Below, one piece after another: positions 1 through 7,172 of a stretch of 9,873 nucleotides of DNA (positions are counted from its first letter, which is position 1; each line of letters opens with the position of its first letter). The DNA comes from CAZVYJ01 sp964631565. GTDB taxonomy: Bacteria > Planctomycetota > Phycisphaerae > SM23-33. The notes beneath the pieces are model-generated. The model searched no databases and was not told the origin of the DNA. It worked only from the letters and a program-made list of their open reading frames with translations. Made by a program: the position numbers and the translations under genes. Location: positions 1 to 9,873 of the forward strand of contig CAZVYJ010000079.1 in NCBI GenBank assembly GCA_964631565.1, read 5' to 3'.

Positions 1-1
1 A

Positions 2-49
2 CTCATGCGGGAACTCCGAAAGGAACTCAGCCATGAAAACTGGGGATGA
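2..49 (+). CDS. Possible 3' end of an upstream gene (very uncertain)
   Basis: From the window edge a frame reads LMRELRKELSHENWG and stops at TGA 47-49. Its charged composition would suit a protein C-terminus. A second frame is also open from the edge to TAA 90-92, and the two cannot both be real. The first has the more GC-rich third codon positions, like the other genes here. Fifteen codons are too few to name a family, so this marks only where an upstream gene may end. Confidence 0.15.
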   Translation, partial: LMRELRKELSHENWG

Positions 50-66
50 GTCAGATGTTGGGCATA

Positions 67-95
67 TTGACGAATTTTGGGGTCTGGCTTAAAAT
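67..95 (+). promoter_or_regulatory. Sigma70-type promoter candidate upstream of the gene-free region
   Basis: TTGACG (67-72) and TAAAAT (90-95) are separated by exactly 17 bases. Each hexamer matches the sigma70 consensus at five of six positions. Transcription would begin near 102 and run into the GC-rich region that has no convincing reading frame. The first protein start on this strand is almost 600 bases away, so the promoter would drive either a very long leader or a separate RNA. It sits in an AT-richer patch, which raises the odds of a chance match. Confidence 0.35.
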
Positions 96-525
96 GATTT
101 TATAACAGTTCGGCCCCGGCCGGACGCATTTCGCGGAGGAGGGAACCGCCGCATTGTATCGCTGCCGCCACATGAGGCACGGCGGCGAAACAGGCTTCCA
201 TTCACGGCCCGGAAACCCAGGACGGGCGGAAATGTCTGTGTCTGGAAGAACGTGAGGCGGTGTTTGGAGAATCGCCACGACATCGTAGTTGCCGGCAAGC
301 GAGGCATCGCTGTTCGCCCGCGTCCTGTCGCTGAGAGCCGCCCGGCCGCCGGCGGCATTTATGTACGCGTGCAGTGTCGCGCCTCGCGATTATGTATGAG
401 GGGCCGGCTGCGGGCGGCTGCGGGATGCTATGTTCGCCATGCCCGCCTGGGCGAATGCTCCGATCGGCCGGTTATCTTCGTGAACGCCTGAATTTCTTGT
501 TTTTTTATGTCTCTCTCATCTTCCC
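96..525 (+). other. Gene-free GC-rich region with many short hairpins; possible structured RNA
   Basis: No reading frame here looks like a protein. The short frames are rich in Arg, Cys, Pro and Ala, as chance frames in GC-rich DNA are. Several short stems are visible: CGCTGCCG/CGGCGGCG (160-167/180-187, one G-T pair), GCCCG/CGGGC (207-211/223-227) inside CTTCCA/TGGAAG (195-200/243-248), GGCGGT/ATCGCC (256-261/271-276), AGCGA/TCGCT (298-302/307-311), GCCGCC/GGCGGC (337-342/351-356), TCGCG/CGCGA (377-381/385-389) and TTCGCC/GGCGAA (433-438/450-455). A run of seven T follows at 500-506, but no strong stem abuts it. With the promoter at 67-95 this could be a non-coding RNA of about 400 bases. 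I found no signature of RNase P RNA, tmRNA, SRP RNA, 6S RNA, tRNA or a common riboswitch. GC-rich DNA forms chance stems easily, so confidence is low. Confidence 0.25.
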
Positions 526-552
526 TTGAAGCTGCATTTCCAATGGTATACC
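526..552 (+). promoter_or_regulatory. Possible extended -10 promoter for the lptFG operon
   Basis: TGGTATACC (544-552) resembles an extended -10 element (TGn followed by TATACC). TTGAAG (526-531) lies upstream with a short 15-base spacer. A start near 559 would give a leader of about 130 bases before lptF. A second -10-like TATACT at 569-574 has no matching -35. The overlapping GGTATACC is also a perfect 8-bp palindrome. The match is modest. Confidence 0.25.
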
Positions 553-571
553 CTGACTGTTTCTGAACTAT

Positions 572-627
572 ACTGTTGCCGGTCTGGCCGAAAGGGCATG
601 GACGCGGGGGCGGCCAGATAGTACAGT
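572..627 (+). promoter_or_regulatory. Inverted repeat in the lptF leader
   Basis: TCTGGCCG (583-590) and CGGCCAGA (611-618) are a perfect 8-bp inverted repeat around a 20-base loop. Outside it, ACTGT (572-576) and ACAGT (623-627) can extend the helix across a small internal loop. No T run follows, so it is not an ordinary terminator. It ends about 45 bases before the ribosome binding site of lptF. It could shape the leader RNA or bind a regulator as DNA. The pairing is seen directly; any function is inference. Confidence 0.4.
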
Positions 628-673
628 GTTCTTCCCGTACAAGGCGGTCGAAGGCGGTTGCTTTGCAGGCTTA

Positions 674-679
674 GCGGAG
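674..679 (+). promoter_or_regulatory. Ribosome binding site that sets the lptF start at TTG 688
   Basis: GCGGAG (674-679) lies eight bases before TTG 688. The protein then starts with Leu-Lys-Thr-Leu read as Met-Lys-Thr-Leu, which parallels the N-terminus of the next gene (MKMLDRYIVR). The longer in-frame start, TTG 658, adds ten residues with no family resemblance and has a poorer site in front of it. Confidence 0.5.
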
Positions 680-687
680 ACGGTGAT

Positions 688-2310
688 TTGTTAAAAACGC
701 TTCATTTGCATATTTCACGCGAACTGTTAAGGGTGATGTCCCTTTCGCTGGTTGCGTTCACCCTTGTGATGACGGTGTTCGCGGTTATCGAACCCCTGCG
801 CAAACAGGGCGTTGCTGAGGCATCGCAGGTTGTAGTGCTTATCGGCTGCACGCTGCCCATGATGATAACCCTTACGCTGCCCGTGGCGGCCCTGTTCGCG
901 GCGACCATCGTTTACGGTCGGTTCAGCCAGGACAACGAGCTGATGGCCTGTCGGGCCAGCGGGATAGGAACGCTGGGGCTGGTCAAGCCGGCGTTCATAC
1001 TGGGCGGGATTGTCACTGTAATAACCCTGCTGCTGATGAACTTTGTCACACCCCGGCTTGCCGAAACGGCGGAACGCTCGGTAAAGGACAATATCAAGGG
1101 CATCGTGTTCCAGCAGCTTCGTACGCAGAGCTACGTCAAGTTTGAGAACCGTTACATACTCCACGCCGAGCGGGTCGAGCCGGAAGACAAGCTGTACGGC
1201 GTGGTGGTCGGCGACACCAAGGACCCCAACGACATTAAAATGTGCATGGCCCCGGTCGCCTTCCTGAATTTCAAGAAATCCGCCGGCGACACTTACGCGA
1301 TAGTCCGCCTGGCCCATCCCGATTTCCTGTCCACAAGCGAGCACAGCGTGTTTGGCGAGTCGGGCCAGCCTTTCGAGCTGAAACTGCCCAGCCCGGTCAA
1401 GGAAAACCCGTCGTGGTACGACTGGACGGAACTGCTGAACACTCAGCGCGACCCCACAAAGGATCCGACAATCAAGCGGCAGCTCGATTCGATTTCCAAT
1501 CGCATAGCCCACGACATGCTCTGCTGCGAACTTGCGGCGGAAATCAACGCCGGCCGGCCTTACAAAAAACTGGTCTACCTCGACAAGCGTTATGTTATCA
1601 CCGCTCCGCGTGCAGTCGTGAATGTAAAGGAGCGGGGGCAGGTGGACCTGCTGCCGGCAGAAGGCGATGAAGATAAAAATGCGCCTGTAATCAAGGTGGA
1701 AGAGTGGAACGGCGACAAGCTGGAAAAGACATACACCTCGGACCGCGGCAAAGTGGTCGCCAGCTGGTCGGTGGCGTCGAACAATCACATTGTCACGATA
1801 TATCTTGAGAAGCTCAAGATGGTTAAGGCGGAGGACAAATCCGTTCTGCGGCGGTCGTCGTATGCGGTGGGAAACGCTGACATGCCTGAAAACGTCGCCA
1901 AACGGGCTAAAAGCATGGAGCTTGCCACCATCTGGAAGAATCCGGGAGAACTTACGCAGAACCCGGAGATTCTCAAGAGCATCGACAATCTGAAGGAACG
2001 TGACGTTCCCAGGCTGCTCCGAAAAATAAAAGCTGAAATGCATATCCGCGCCGGCTATGGAGTGAGTTTCTTCCTGCTGGTCGCGATAGGAGCGGGGCTT
2101 GGCATGATATTCCGCGGCGGCCAGCTGCTCAGCGCCTTTACGCTGTCGATGGCTCCTCTGCTTATCACTATTATTCTGCTCCTGATGGGCAAGCAGATGA
2201 TAGGCCATCCCCAGGTTTCGGAACTGGCCGGCGTGTCGGTGATATGGCTGGGCATTCTGGGCCTGGCGATTGCGACTGTTTGCGTGCACTGGCGACTGAC
2301 GAGGCAATAA
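688..2310 (+). CDS. lptF: LptF-like permease of the lipopolysaccharide export ABC transporter
   Basis: This is an inner-membrane permease of the YjgP/YjgQ (LptF/LptG) family. With LptG and the ATPase LptB, such proteins extract lipopolysaccharide from the inner membrane and pass it to the periplasmic bridge. From TTG 688 the protein has 540 residues. Three membrane segments lie near 16-35, 46-76 and 98-119, with the family's conserved cytoplasmic motif DNELMACRASGIG at 82-94. A large periplasmic region follows to about 456, including beta-rich stretches typical of the jellyroll. Three more membrane segments lie near 457-474, 480-500 and 513-535. E. coli LptF has about 366 residues, so the periplasmic part is roughly twice the usual size. 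A start at 658 would give 550 residues. The name LptF rather than LptG rests on gene order. No lptA, lptB or lptC lies in the window, so the partners must be encoded elsewhere. Confidence 0.85.
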   Translation: MLKTLHLHISRELLRVMSLSLVAFTLVMTVFAVIEPLRKQGVAEASQVVVLIGCTLPMMITLTLPVAALFAATIVYGRFSQDNELMACRASGIGTLGLVKPAFILGGIVTVITLLLMNFVTPRLAETAERSVKDNIKGIVFQQLRTQSYVKFENRYILHAERVEPEDKLYGVVVGDTKDPNDIKMCMAPVAFLNFKKSAGDTYAIVRLAHPDFLSTSEHSVFGESGQPFELKLPSPVKENPSWYDWTELLNTQRDPTKDPTIKRQLDSISNRIAHDMLCCELAAEINAGRPYKKLVYLDKRYVITAPRAVVNVKERGQVDLLPAEGDEDKNAPVIKVEEWNGDKLEKTYTSDRGKVVASWSVASNNHIVTIYLEKLKMVKAEDKSVLRRSSYAVGNADMPENVAKRAKSMELATIWKNPGELTQNPEILKSIDNLKERDVPRLLRKIKAEMHIRAGYGVSFFLLVAIGAGLGMIFRGGQLLSAFTLSMAPLLITIILLLMGKQMIGHPQVSELAGVSVIWLGILGLAIATVCVHWRLTRQ

Positions 2311-2320
2311 CGGTACGACC

Positions 2321-3811
2321 ATGAAAATGCTGGACAGATATATCGTTCGCAACTTTCTCATCTCGGCGATGATGTGGTTTGTCGTACTAATGTCGCTGCG
2401 AGTCATCGTCGATTTGTTTGTGAACATCGATGAGTTCGCAAAAACCGAAGAACCGTTCATGGACAAAATCGCCCTCATAGTCAGCTATTACGGGCATCAG
2501 TCCATGGTGTATTTCGTGGAGCTGGGCGGCATCATAATAGTTGCGGCGGCCGCCTTCTCGCTGGCGATGATGAACCACACCAACGAGCTTACGGCAATGC
2601 TTGCATCGGGCGTCAGCCTGCACCGGGTCGCCTGGCCGATTATCCTGTGCGCCATGCTTATGGGCGGACTGGTTATCCTGGACCAGGAAGTGATGATACC
2701 GCACTTCGCCGAGAAACTCGTTCGCGACCGCGACGACCAGCCCGGCGCCAGCGATTTCGCGATTCGTTTCCAGACCGATAATACCGGCGCACCGTGGTAT
2801 TCGCAGAGATTCTGGCCGAGGGAGGAGATTATGGAGACTCCCGTAATCATACTCCGCGACAAAAATTACAACGCACTGGGCTGGGCCACCGCAAAGGAGG
2901 CCAGACCTTTCACGCTCGACGGCCGCAAAGGCTGGTCGCTGCAGCGGTGCCAGTTGAAACCCACTACCGAGGTCGCCTGGCCCACCATACCCGGCGCCCA
3001 GGAGCCCGTCTGGCCGAAAGATGCCGACGGCAAGGAAGTCATAGACCCCAAGGCGGTCTGGCCGGTGTATGTCTATTCATCGCTGAGGCCGGAAGATATT
3101 CTTCAGATGATTTACGATAAGTTCGCCGGCGACGATGAGGCTGTAAGAAATCTCCAGAAATGGGGAACGGTTGCGAATCTGCATGTCGAAGACCCGGTTT
3201 ACGGCATGACGATAGAGGCCGAAAAAATCGAGTTCGGACCTGAAATCGAAAACAAGCCGAGAATTCCCAGGCTGGAAAAACCAAGGTTTACTTTCGTCCA
3301 CAAGACGGAAGATGGCGAAGAAATCGTCATGGGCATTTTTTACGCCGATTCCGCCACGTGGGTGCCCAAAAAAGATAAAGGCAATAATGATTATCCGGAC
3401 CATTGGGAGCTTGACGGCGGGGCGATGTTCTATCCGTCGGACATGACGGCGGAGGATCTCAGGCTTCGTCAGAACAGCCGCTGGATGTATTACATGTCGT
3501 CGGCCGACATAAGCCGTCTGAAACAGCTTAAGCGTGTAACCGATATTGAGACGGCGAACCTTACCCAGCATATTCGCATTGCAGACCCAATCAACAACCT
3601 GATTATGCTGCTGCTCGGACTGCCGTTCATACTGTCGAGAGAGCGCAATCTCAAGGCGTCGGCTGCCATGTGTCTGCTGATGGTCGGCGCGTTTTATGCG
3701 TTCATACAGGTTTGCCGCGCGGTTGAAATGCCGCCTACGCTTTCCGCATCGCTGCCCATGCTTGTGTTCGGGCCGATTGCTGCCGTGATGTTCGACACGG
3801 TCAAAACGTAG
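2321..3811 (+). CDS. lptG: LptG-like permease of the lipopolysaccharide export ABC transporter
   Basis: This is the second YjgP/YjgQ-family permease, the likely partner of the preceding gene in the LptB2FG transporter. It has 496 residues against about 360 in E. coli. The N-terminus MKMLDRYIVRNFL is typical of LptG. Membrane segments lie near 12-32, 62-84 and 102-120, with the conserved cytoplasmic motif NELTAMLASGVSLHRV at 88-103. The periplasmic part spans roughly 121-423 and contains a Trp/Pro-rich stretch (about 220-250). Its end carries the usual family pattern: 'DLRLRQ', then 'MSSADISRLKQL', then 'IRIADPINNL' leading into membrane segments near 424-440, 447-466 and 475-491. The gap from lptF is 10 bp and no good Shine-Dalgarno sits before ATG 2321, so translational coupling is likely. 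ATG 2327 is a near-equivalent start. Confidence 0.88.
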   Translation: MKMLDRYIVRNFLISAMMWFVVLMSLRVIVDLFVNIDEFAKTEEPFMDKIALIVSYYGHQSMVYFVELGGIIIVAAAAFSLAMMNHTNELTAMLASGVSLHRVAWPIILCAMLMGGLVILDQEVMIPHFAEKLVRDRDDQPGASDFAIRFQTDNTGAPWYSQRFWPREEIMETPVIILRDKNYNALGWATAKEARPFTLDGRKGWSLQRCQLKPTTEVAWPTIPGAQEPVWPKDADGKEVIDPKAVWPVYVYSSLRPEDILQMIYDKFAGDDEAVRNLQKWGTVANLHVEDPVYGMTIEAEKIEFGPEIENKPRIPRLEKPRFTFVHKTEDGEEIVMGIFYADSATWVPKKDKGNNDYPDHWELDGGAMFYPSDMTAEDLRLRQNSRWMYYMSSADISRLKQLKRVTDIETANLTQHIRIADPINNLIMLLLGLPFILSRERNLKASAAMCLLMVGAFYAFIQVCRAVEMPPTLSASLPMLVFGPIAAVMFDTVKT

Positions 3812-3849
3812 AACAGGGGTTTTCAGAAGAGAAAGACCGCTCAGTTTTT
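3798..3849 (+). terminator. Weak terminator-like stem after lptG
   Basis: CGGTC (3798-3802) pairs with GACCG (3835-3839), and AAAAC (3803-3807) can stack inside it with GTTTT (3819-3823). Five T follow at 3845-3849. The element spans the lptG stop and the last codons of convergent mutS2, where only 29 bases separate the two genes. The stem is broken by an 11-base bulge, so it is a poor intrinsic terminator. No better one was seen between the two genes. Confidence 0.2.
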
Positions 3850-6372
3850 GCTTACCGGCTCGAGGTCGGTCAGCGGAATTTCCAGCTCGAATATGCCCGA
3901 CTGGACGACGGCGACGTTTTTGCCTTCCTGAAACCGTATAAGGGTCGCCTGCTTGTTGAAGGGTACGACAAAAACCTTCTCGCCCGGCGAAACAGCCATG
4001 ACGGCCTTCATGTTCGCCTCGGCTTGCCCGGCTGAAAGTTTGCGATGAGGCACAGGTCGCGGCGGCTGGGACGGCTGCGGCCTGCTGTGCTTGTGTGATT
4101 TGGACGGCCTGTTGTGCACCGGCCTGGCGAACGGCCCGGTCTGCGGGAACAGGTCCTGCAGCGAAAGCTCCAGGTCTCCGTTGTTTGTTTTAACGACGAC
4201 CTTCATTGCCGGCATGTCCACGCTGACAAGTTTGCCGATGCCGGGCTTGCGGGCGATGGGCACATCGTCGCCGACTTTCATCCGGCCTATTGCGGACAGC
4301 CACGAGTCGAACTGCCTGGCGCGTTCTTTCTGCTGGGTCATGCTGCGGTGATATTCTTCACGGATTCTGTTGGCGTCCTCGCAGGCGGCCTGGGTTCGCC
4401 TGGCTTCGTCCAGAATGTCCCTGCGCAGCGACGAAAGCTCCTCACGCACGCTCACGTGGCCGAAGTCGGGCATCAGGTCGCTCAGCGGCACTTCAAGCTG
4501 GATGCTGGCGGAGTCCACCAGCGCAATCTGCCTGTGCAGTTCCAGCCTGACCAGTTTGGCCTTGCGGTTCAGCGACGGGACGAACACCTCGTCGCCGCTC
4601 TTTAGTTCGGTCAGCCGGGCCAGCCAGAGCTCGAACTCGTCCTTCAGTCGGTGCAGGTCGGCCAGCTTCGCCTGGTACATCTCCTGCTGCGTCTCGGCGG
4701 CGAGTTCAGCCTTGTGGGCGTTGTTGCGGGCGGTCTCGGCCGACTGCCTTGCCGCGCTGGTCGCCTTCATCGCACGGCGGAACTGTTCGCCCTGCGAACC
4801 CAGATGCTTCCGGGCCGACGATATCAGCCTCTTTCCCATGCCGAGTTTCTGCGCGACGGTTATGGCGTGGCTTTCGCCGGGCGTGCCGATGTGCAGGTGA
4901 TAGGTTGGGCGCAGCGTTACCGTGTCGAACTCGACCGACGCGTTGTCCACACGTTCGTGGTTAAGCGCGTAAGCCTTCAGCACGCTCAGGTGCGTCGTGA
5001 CCATGCTGAGGCAGCCGATCCGCCGCAGCTCGTCCAGCACAGCCTGGCCGATTGCGCCGCCTTCGTCCGGGTCGGTGCCGGCTCCAAGTTCGTCCAGCAG
5101 CACAAGGCTGGACTTGTCGACCTTCTGCAGAATGTATTTTATGCGTTTTATGTGCGCGCCGAACGTACTCAGCGACTGCTGAAGCGACTGCTCATCGCCG
5201 ATATCGATGTAAATGTTGCGGAACACCGGCAGCTTCGCGCCTCGCTGGGCCGGAATATGCATGCCCGACTGGGCCATGATGGCCAGCAGGGCGACGGTTT
5301 TGAGCGTTACCGTTTTGCCGCCGGTGTTCGACCCGGTGATGACGAGAATATCGAAATCGCTGCCGAGGCGGACGTCTATCGGCACGACCTGGTGCTGCTG
5401 GTCGGCCGGTACGCCGGCTTTGGCCTGGCGCCACGCCTGTTCGACGAGCAGGGGGTGGCGGGCTTCGTGGAGCACTATCGCACCGTGCTCGGTAAGCTCC
5501 GGGCAGGTCATATCGAACTGATATGAATACTGTGCCTTCGCCGACAGCAGGTCGATGTGCCCCAGCATTCGCATGGAGGATGCGATGTCTTTCTCGCGGG
5601 CAGCGATTTTCACGCTCAGGTCGTTCAGCAGCCTCTGGATTTCGCGGCGCTCGTCGTCGGCGAAATCGGCGAGGCGGTTGTTCAGCTCAACGCTGGCGTT
5701 CGGCTCGACGAAGACCGTCGCGCCTGTGTTGGACGCGCGATGGACCACGCCGGGCAGCCGGCCGCGGTTCTCCGACTTCACCGGCAGAACGTAGCGGTCG
5801 CCGTGAAGCGTGACCGTGGCGTTCTGGAGCAGCTTGGCGACCTCCGGCTGACGCAGGTAGCCGTAAATGACGTCATGAATCTGCTGGGCCGTGCTGAGCA
5901 TCTCCCGCCGCAGCTCCGCAAGCTTCGGCGATGCGTCGTCGCGAATGCTTCCGTCGGCGTCGACTATCGCGCGGATGGCTTCGATTTCCCGCTCGAACGA
6001 GGCGAGGTTGTTTCTCATCGCGTGCAGCGTGTCGAGTTCCTCGGGGAGCGAGGCCATATAATTACTGACATTGGTTACAGCTTCGAGCGCCGACGCGATT
6101 ACCGAGAAGTCGTCGCTGGTCGCGTTGCCGCCGGGTTTGGCCCGGCTGAGCGGGTCGGATATGTCGGTAGCGCCGGCCATCGGCGGCAGACCAGTGTCGC
6201 GAATTGCCTGGACCATCTGACTGACCTCAAGCAGCCAGTGGCGGATGACTTCAGGATTACGAGACGGACCTATCCGTGCCGCCAGGGCTTTGCCGAGGGA
6301 ACAGCTGCAAAAGCCGGCGAGAATTTTCCGGACGGCGTCGAACTCTATTTTGTCGAGTGTGAATGAATCCAC
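3841..6372 (-). CDS. mutS2: MutS2-family ATPase lacking Smr, with three KOW-like modules
   Basis: MutS2 is a cytosolic MutS paralogue without the mismatch-recognition domain. In other bacteria it has been linked to limiting recombination and, in Bacillus, to rescue of collided ribosomes. This copy has 843 residues; many family members have about 780. It starts at GTG with GGTGA close upstream. The core/clamp region (about 1-300) includes HGDRYVLPVKSENRGRLPG at 190-208. The ATPase domain has Walker A GSNTGGKT (347-354), the STFGAHI loop (402-408), Walker B LVLLDE (423-428) followed by LGAGTDPDEG, and TTHL (459-462), so it looks active. A helical stretch follows (about 515-590). The C-terminus is unusual: instead of one KOW-like module and a Smr nuclease domain, it has three KOW-like modules (about 592-635, 697-743 and 795-840). 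No Smr motifs (LDLRG, HGxG) are present. It is convergent to lptG and divergent from lemA, with its own promoter. Confidence 0.93.
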   Translation of the reverse strand: MDSFTLDKIEFDAVRKILAGFCSCSLGKALAARIGPSRNPEVIRHWLLEVSQMVQAIRDTGLPPMAGATDISDPLSRAKPGGNATSDDFSVIASALEAVTNVSNYMASLPEELDTLHAMRNNLASFEREIEAIRAIVDADGSIRDDASPKLAELRREMLSTAQQIHDVIYGYLRQPEVAKLLQNATVTLHGDRYVLPVKSENRGRLPGVVHRASNTGATVFVEPNASVELNNRLADFADDERREIQRLLNDLSVKIAAREKDIASSMRMLGHIDLLSAKAQYSYQFDMTCPELTEHGAIVLHEARHPLLVEQAWRQAKAGVPADQQHQVVPIDVRLGSDFDILVITGSNTGGKTVTLKTVALLAIMAQSGMHIPAQRGAKLPVFRNIYIDIGDEQSLQQSLSTFGAHIKRIKYILQKVDKSSLVLLDELGAGTDPDEGGAIGQAVLDELRRIGCLSMVTTHLSVLKAYALNHERVDNASVEFDTVTLRPTYHLHIGTPGESHAITVAQKLGMGKRLISSARKHLGSQGEQFRRAMKATSAARQSAETARNNAHKAELAAETQQEMYQAKLADLHRLKDEFELWLARLTELKSGDEVFVPSLNRKAKLVRLELHRQIALVDSASIQLEVPLSDLMPDFGHVSVREELSSLRRDILDEARRTQAACEDANRIREEYHRSMTQQKERARQFDSWLSAIGRMKVGDDVPIARKPGIGKLVSVDMPAMKVVVKTNNGDLELSLQDLFPQTGPFARPVHNRPSKSHKHSRPQPSQPPRPVPHRKLSAGQAEANMKAVMAVSPGEKVFVVPFNKQATLIRFQEGKNVAVVQSGIFELEIPLTDLEPVSKN
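3853..4605 (-). repeat. Three tandem KOW-like protein modules within mutS2
   Basis: These are protein-level repeats at the MutS2 C-terminus. Module 1 (4605-4468) begins LKSGDEVFVP and ends LEVPLSDLMP. Module 2 (4284-4144) begins MKVGDDVPIA and ends LELSLQDLFP. Module 3 (3990-3853) begins VSPGEKVFVV and ends LEIPLTDLEP. Each has an opening Gly-(Asp/Glu)-x-Val turn, a middle strand pair and a closing Leu-Glu-(hydrophobic)-x-Leu-x-Asp-Leu-x-Pro strand. Modules 1 and 2 are also preceded by similar helix ends (EFELWLARL and QFDSWLSAI), so the duplicated unit seems to include part of the coil. The DNA is no longer obviously repetitive, which implies an old duplication. Confidence 0.8.
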
Positions 6373-6398
6373 GTGTCACCCGTTTATGCAAGAATAGT

Positions 6399-6425
6399 AT
6401 TATAACCGCGACAGGTCGTTGGCAA
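6399..6425 (-). promoter_or_regulatory. Promoter of mutS2
   Basis: On the minus strand, TTGCCA (6425-6420) is followed after 15 bases by a perfect TATAAT (6404-6399). A start near 6392 would give a leader of about 20 bases before GTG 6372. The spacer is shorter than the ideal 17, but the -10 element is exact and the position is right. No equally good promoter was seen on the plus strand for lemA. TTGCAC (6473-6478) has only a poor -10 (TAGGCT, 6496-6501) at 17 bases. Confidence 0.5.
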
Positions 6426-6567
6426 TCCCAAAACAGGTTTAATGTTTGTTTCAGACGAATGCCGCAATGGCCTTGCACTCGCCGCCGACGGCAGGTAGGC
6501 TCATATGACGAAAAGGGGCGCTGTATTTGTTTGAAATTTTAAGCCGCTAAGCGAAAGGGACTGAATT

Positions 6568-7122
6568 ATGACGCTTGTGTATATTCTCATAGCTGTAGTG
6601 ATTCTTGTCATAGTGGCGTTAATCGCGATTTATAACGGACTGGTGCAGAAGCGCATCCGCTGCGATGAGGCGTGGAGCCAGATAGATGTCCAGTTGAAGC
6701 GACGCTACGACCTGATTCCAAACATCGTCGAGACGGTTAAAGGCTACGCAGCACACGAACGCGAAACGCTTGAACGGGTCATTAAAGCCCGTCAGCAGGC
6801 AATCGACGCCAGCGGCGTAAAGCAGCAGGCCGAGGCGGAAAATTTCCTGTCCGGCGCGCTGAGGCAGCTTTTCGCATTGTCGGAAAGCTATCCGAACCTG
6901 AAGGCGAACGAAAACTTCGCCCAGCTCCAGGAAGAGCTTGTCAGCACGGAAAACAAGATTGCCTTCGCCCGACAGCACTACAACGATTCGGCCGCCGTTT
7001 ACAACACCGCCCGCGAGAAGTTTCCGAACAATATTCTCGCGAACATGTTCGGCTTCCAGAGGCGGGATTACTTCGAGCTTGAAGAACCGGCCGCCAAGGA
7101 AGCTCCGAAAGTCAGTTTTTAG
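6568..7122 (+). CDS. lemA: LemA family membrane protein
   Basis: LemA proteins are small membrane-anchored helical proteins found widely in bacteria. Their molecular role is unclear. They are often encoded beside HtpX-type proteases, as here. The product has 184 residues, the normal length. One N-terminal membrane segment (about 3-22) is followed by the family's hallmark stretch WSQIDVQLKRRYDLIPN at 36-52 and long amphipathic helices. The C-terminal NNILANMFGF stretch (154-163) is also typical, with a short acidic tail after it. AAAGGGA (6554-6560) sits seven bases before ATG 6568. The gene starts 195 bases from divergent mutS2, and htpX follows after 50 bases, so the two are probably co-transcribed. 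Confidence 0.93.
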   Translation: MTLVYILIAVVILVIVALIAIYNGLVQKRIRCDEAWSQIDVQLKRRYDLIPNIVETVKGYAAHERETLERVIKARQQAIDASGVKQQAEAENFLSGALRQLFALSESYPNLKANENFAQLQEELVSTENKIAFARQHYNDSAAVYNTAREKFPNNILANMFGFQRRDYFELEEPAAKEAPKVSF

Positions 7123-7172
7123 AGTTGGAATCGGCCGCCGCGGGTTTACTGATTGGATGAATTGAGTTTCAG

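Noticed and set aside
331..337. CTGAGAG as part of a TPP riboswitch
   Set aside because: The other conserved TPP-riboswitch segments are missing and no thiamine gene follows.
51..358. Two minus-strand frames of 75 and 89 codons in the gene-free region
   Set aside because: They overlap each other in different frames, lack clear ribosome binding sites and resemble no family. One might be a decayed gene, but nothing supports that.
252..491. A 79-codon plus-strand frame in the gene-free region
   Set aside because: It uses a GTG start with no ribosome binding site and has Arg/Cys/Ala-rich composition expected of chance frames in GC-rich DNA.
500..506. A T7 run as an intrinsic terminator
   Set aside because: No strong stem directly precedes it. 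The nearest good stem (433-455) ends about 45 bases upstream.
727..2478. A 583-codon open frame on the minus strand opposite lptF
   Set aside because: The translation is rich in His, Arg and Gln, with no recognisable motif or signal. It lies antisense to a clear LptF gene and is a by-product of that gene's codon bias.
4651..6366. Two long plus-strand open frames (291 and 269 codons) opposite mutS2
   Set aside because: They run antisense to intact MutS2 motifs, have shadow-like Arg/Val/Ala composition, and show no family features.
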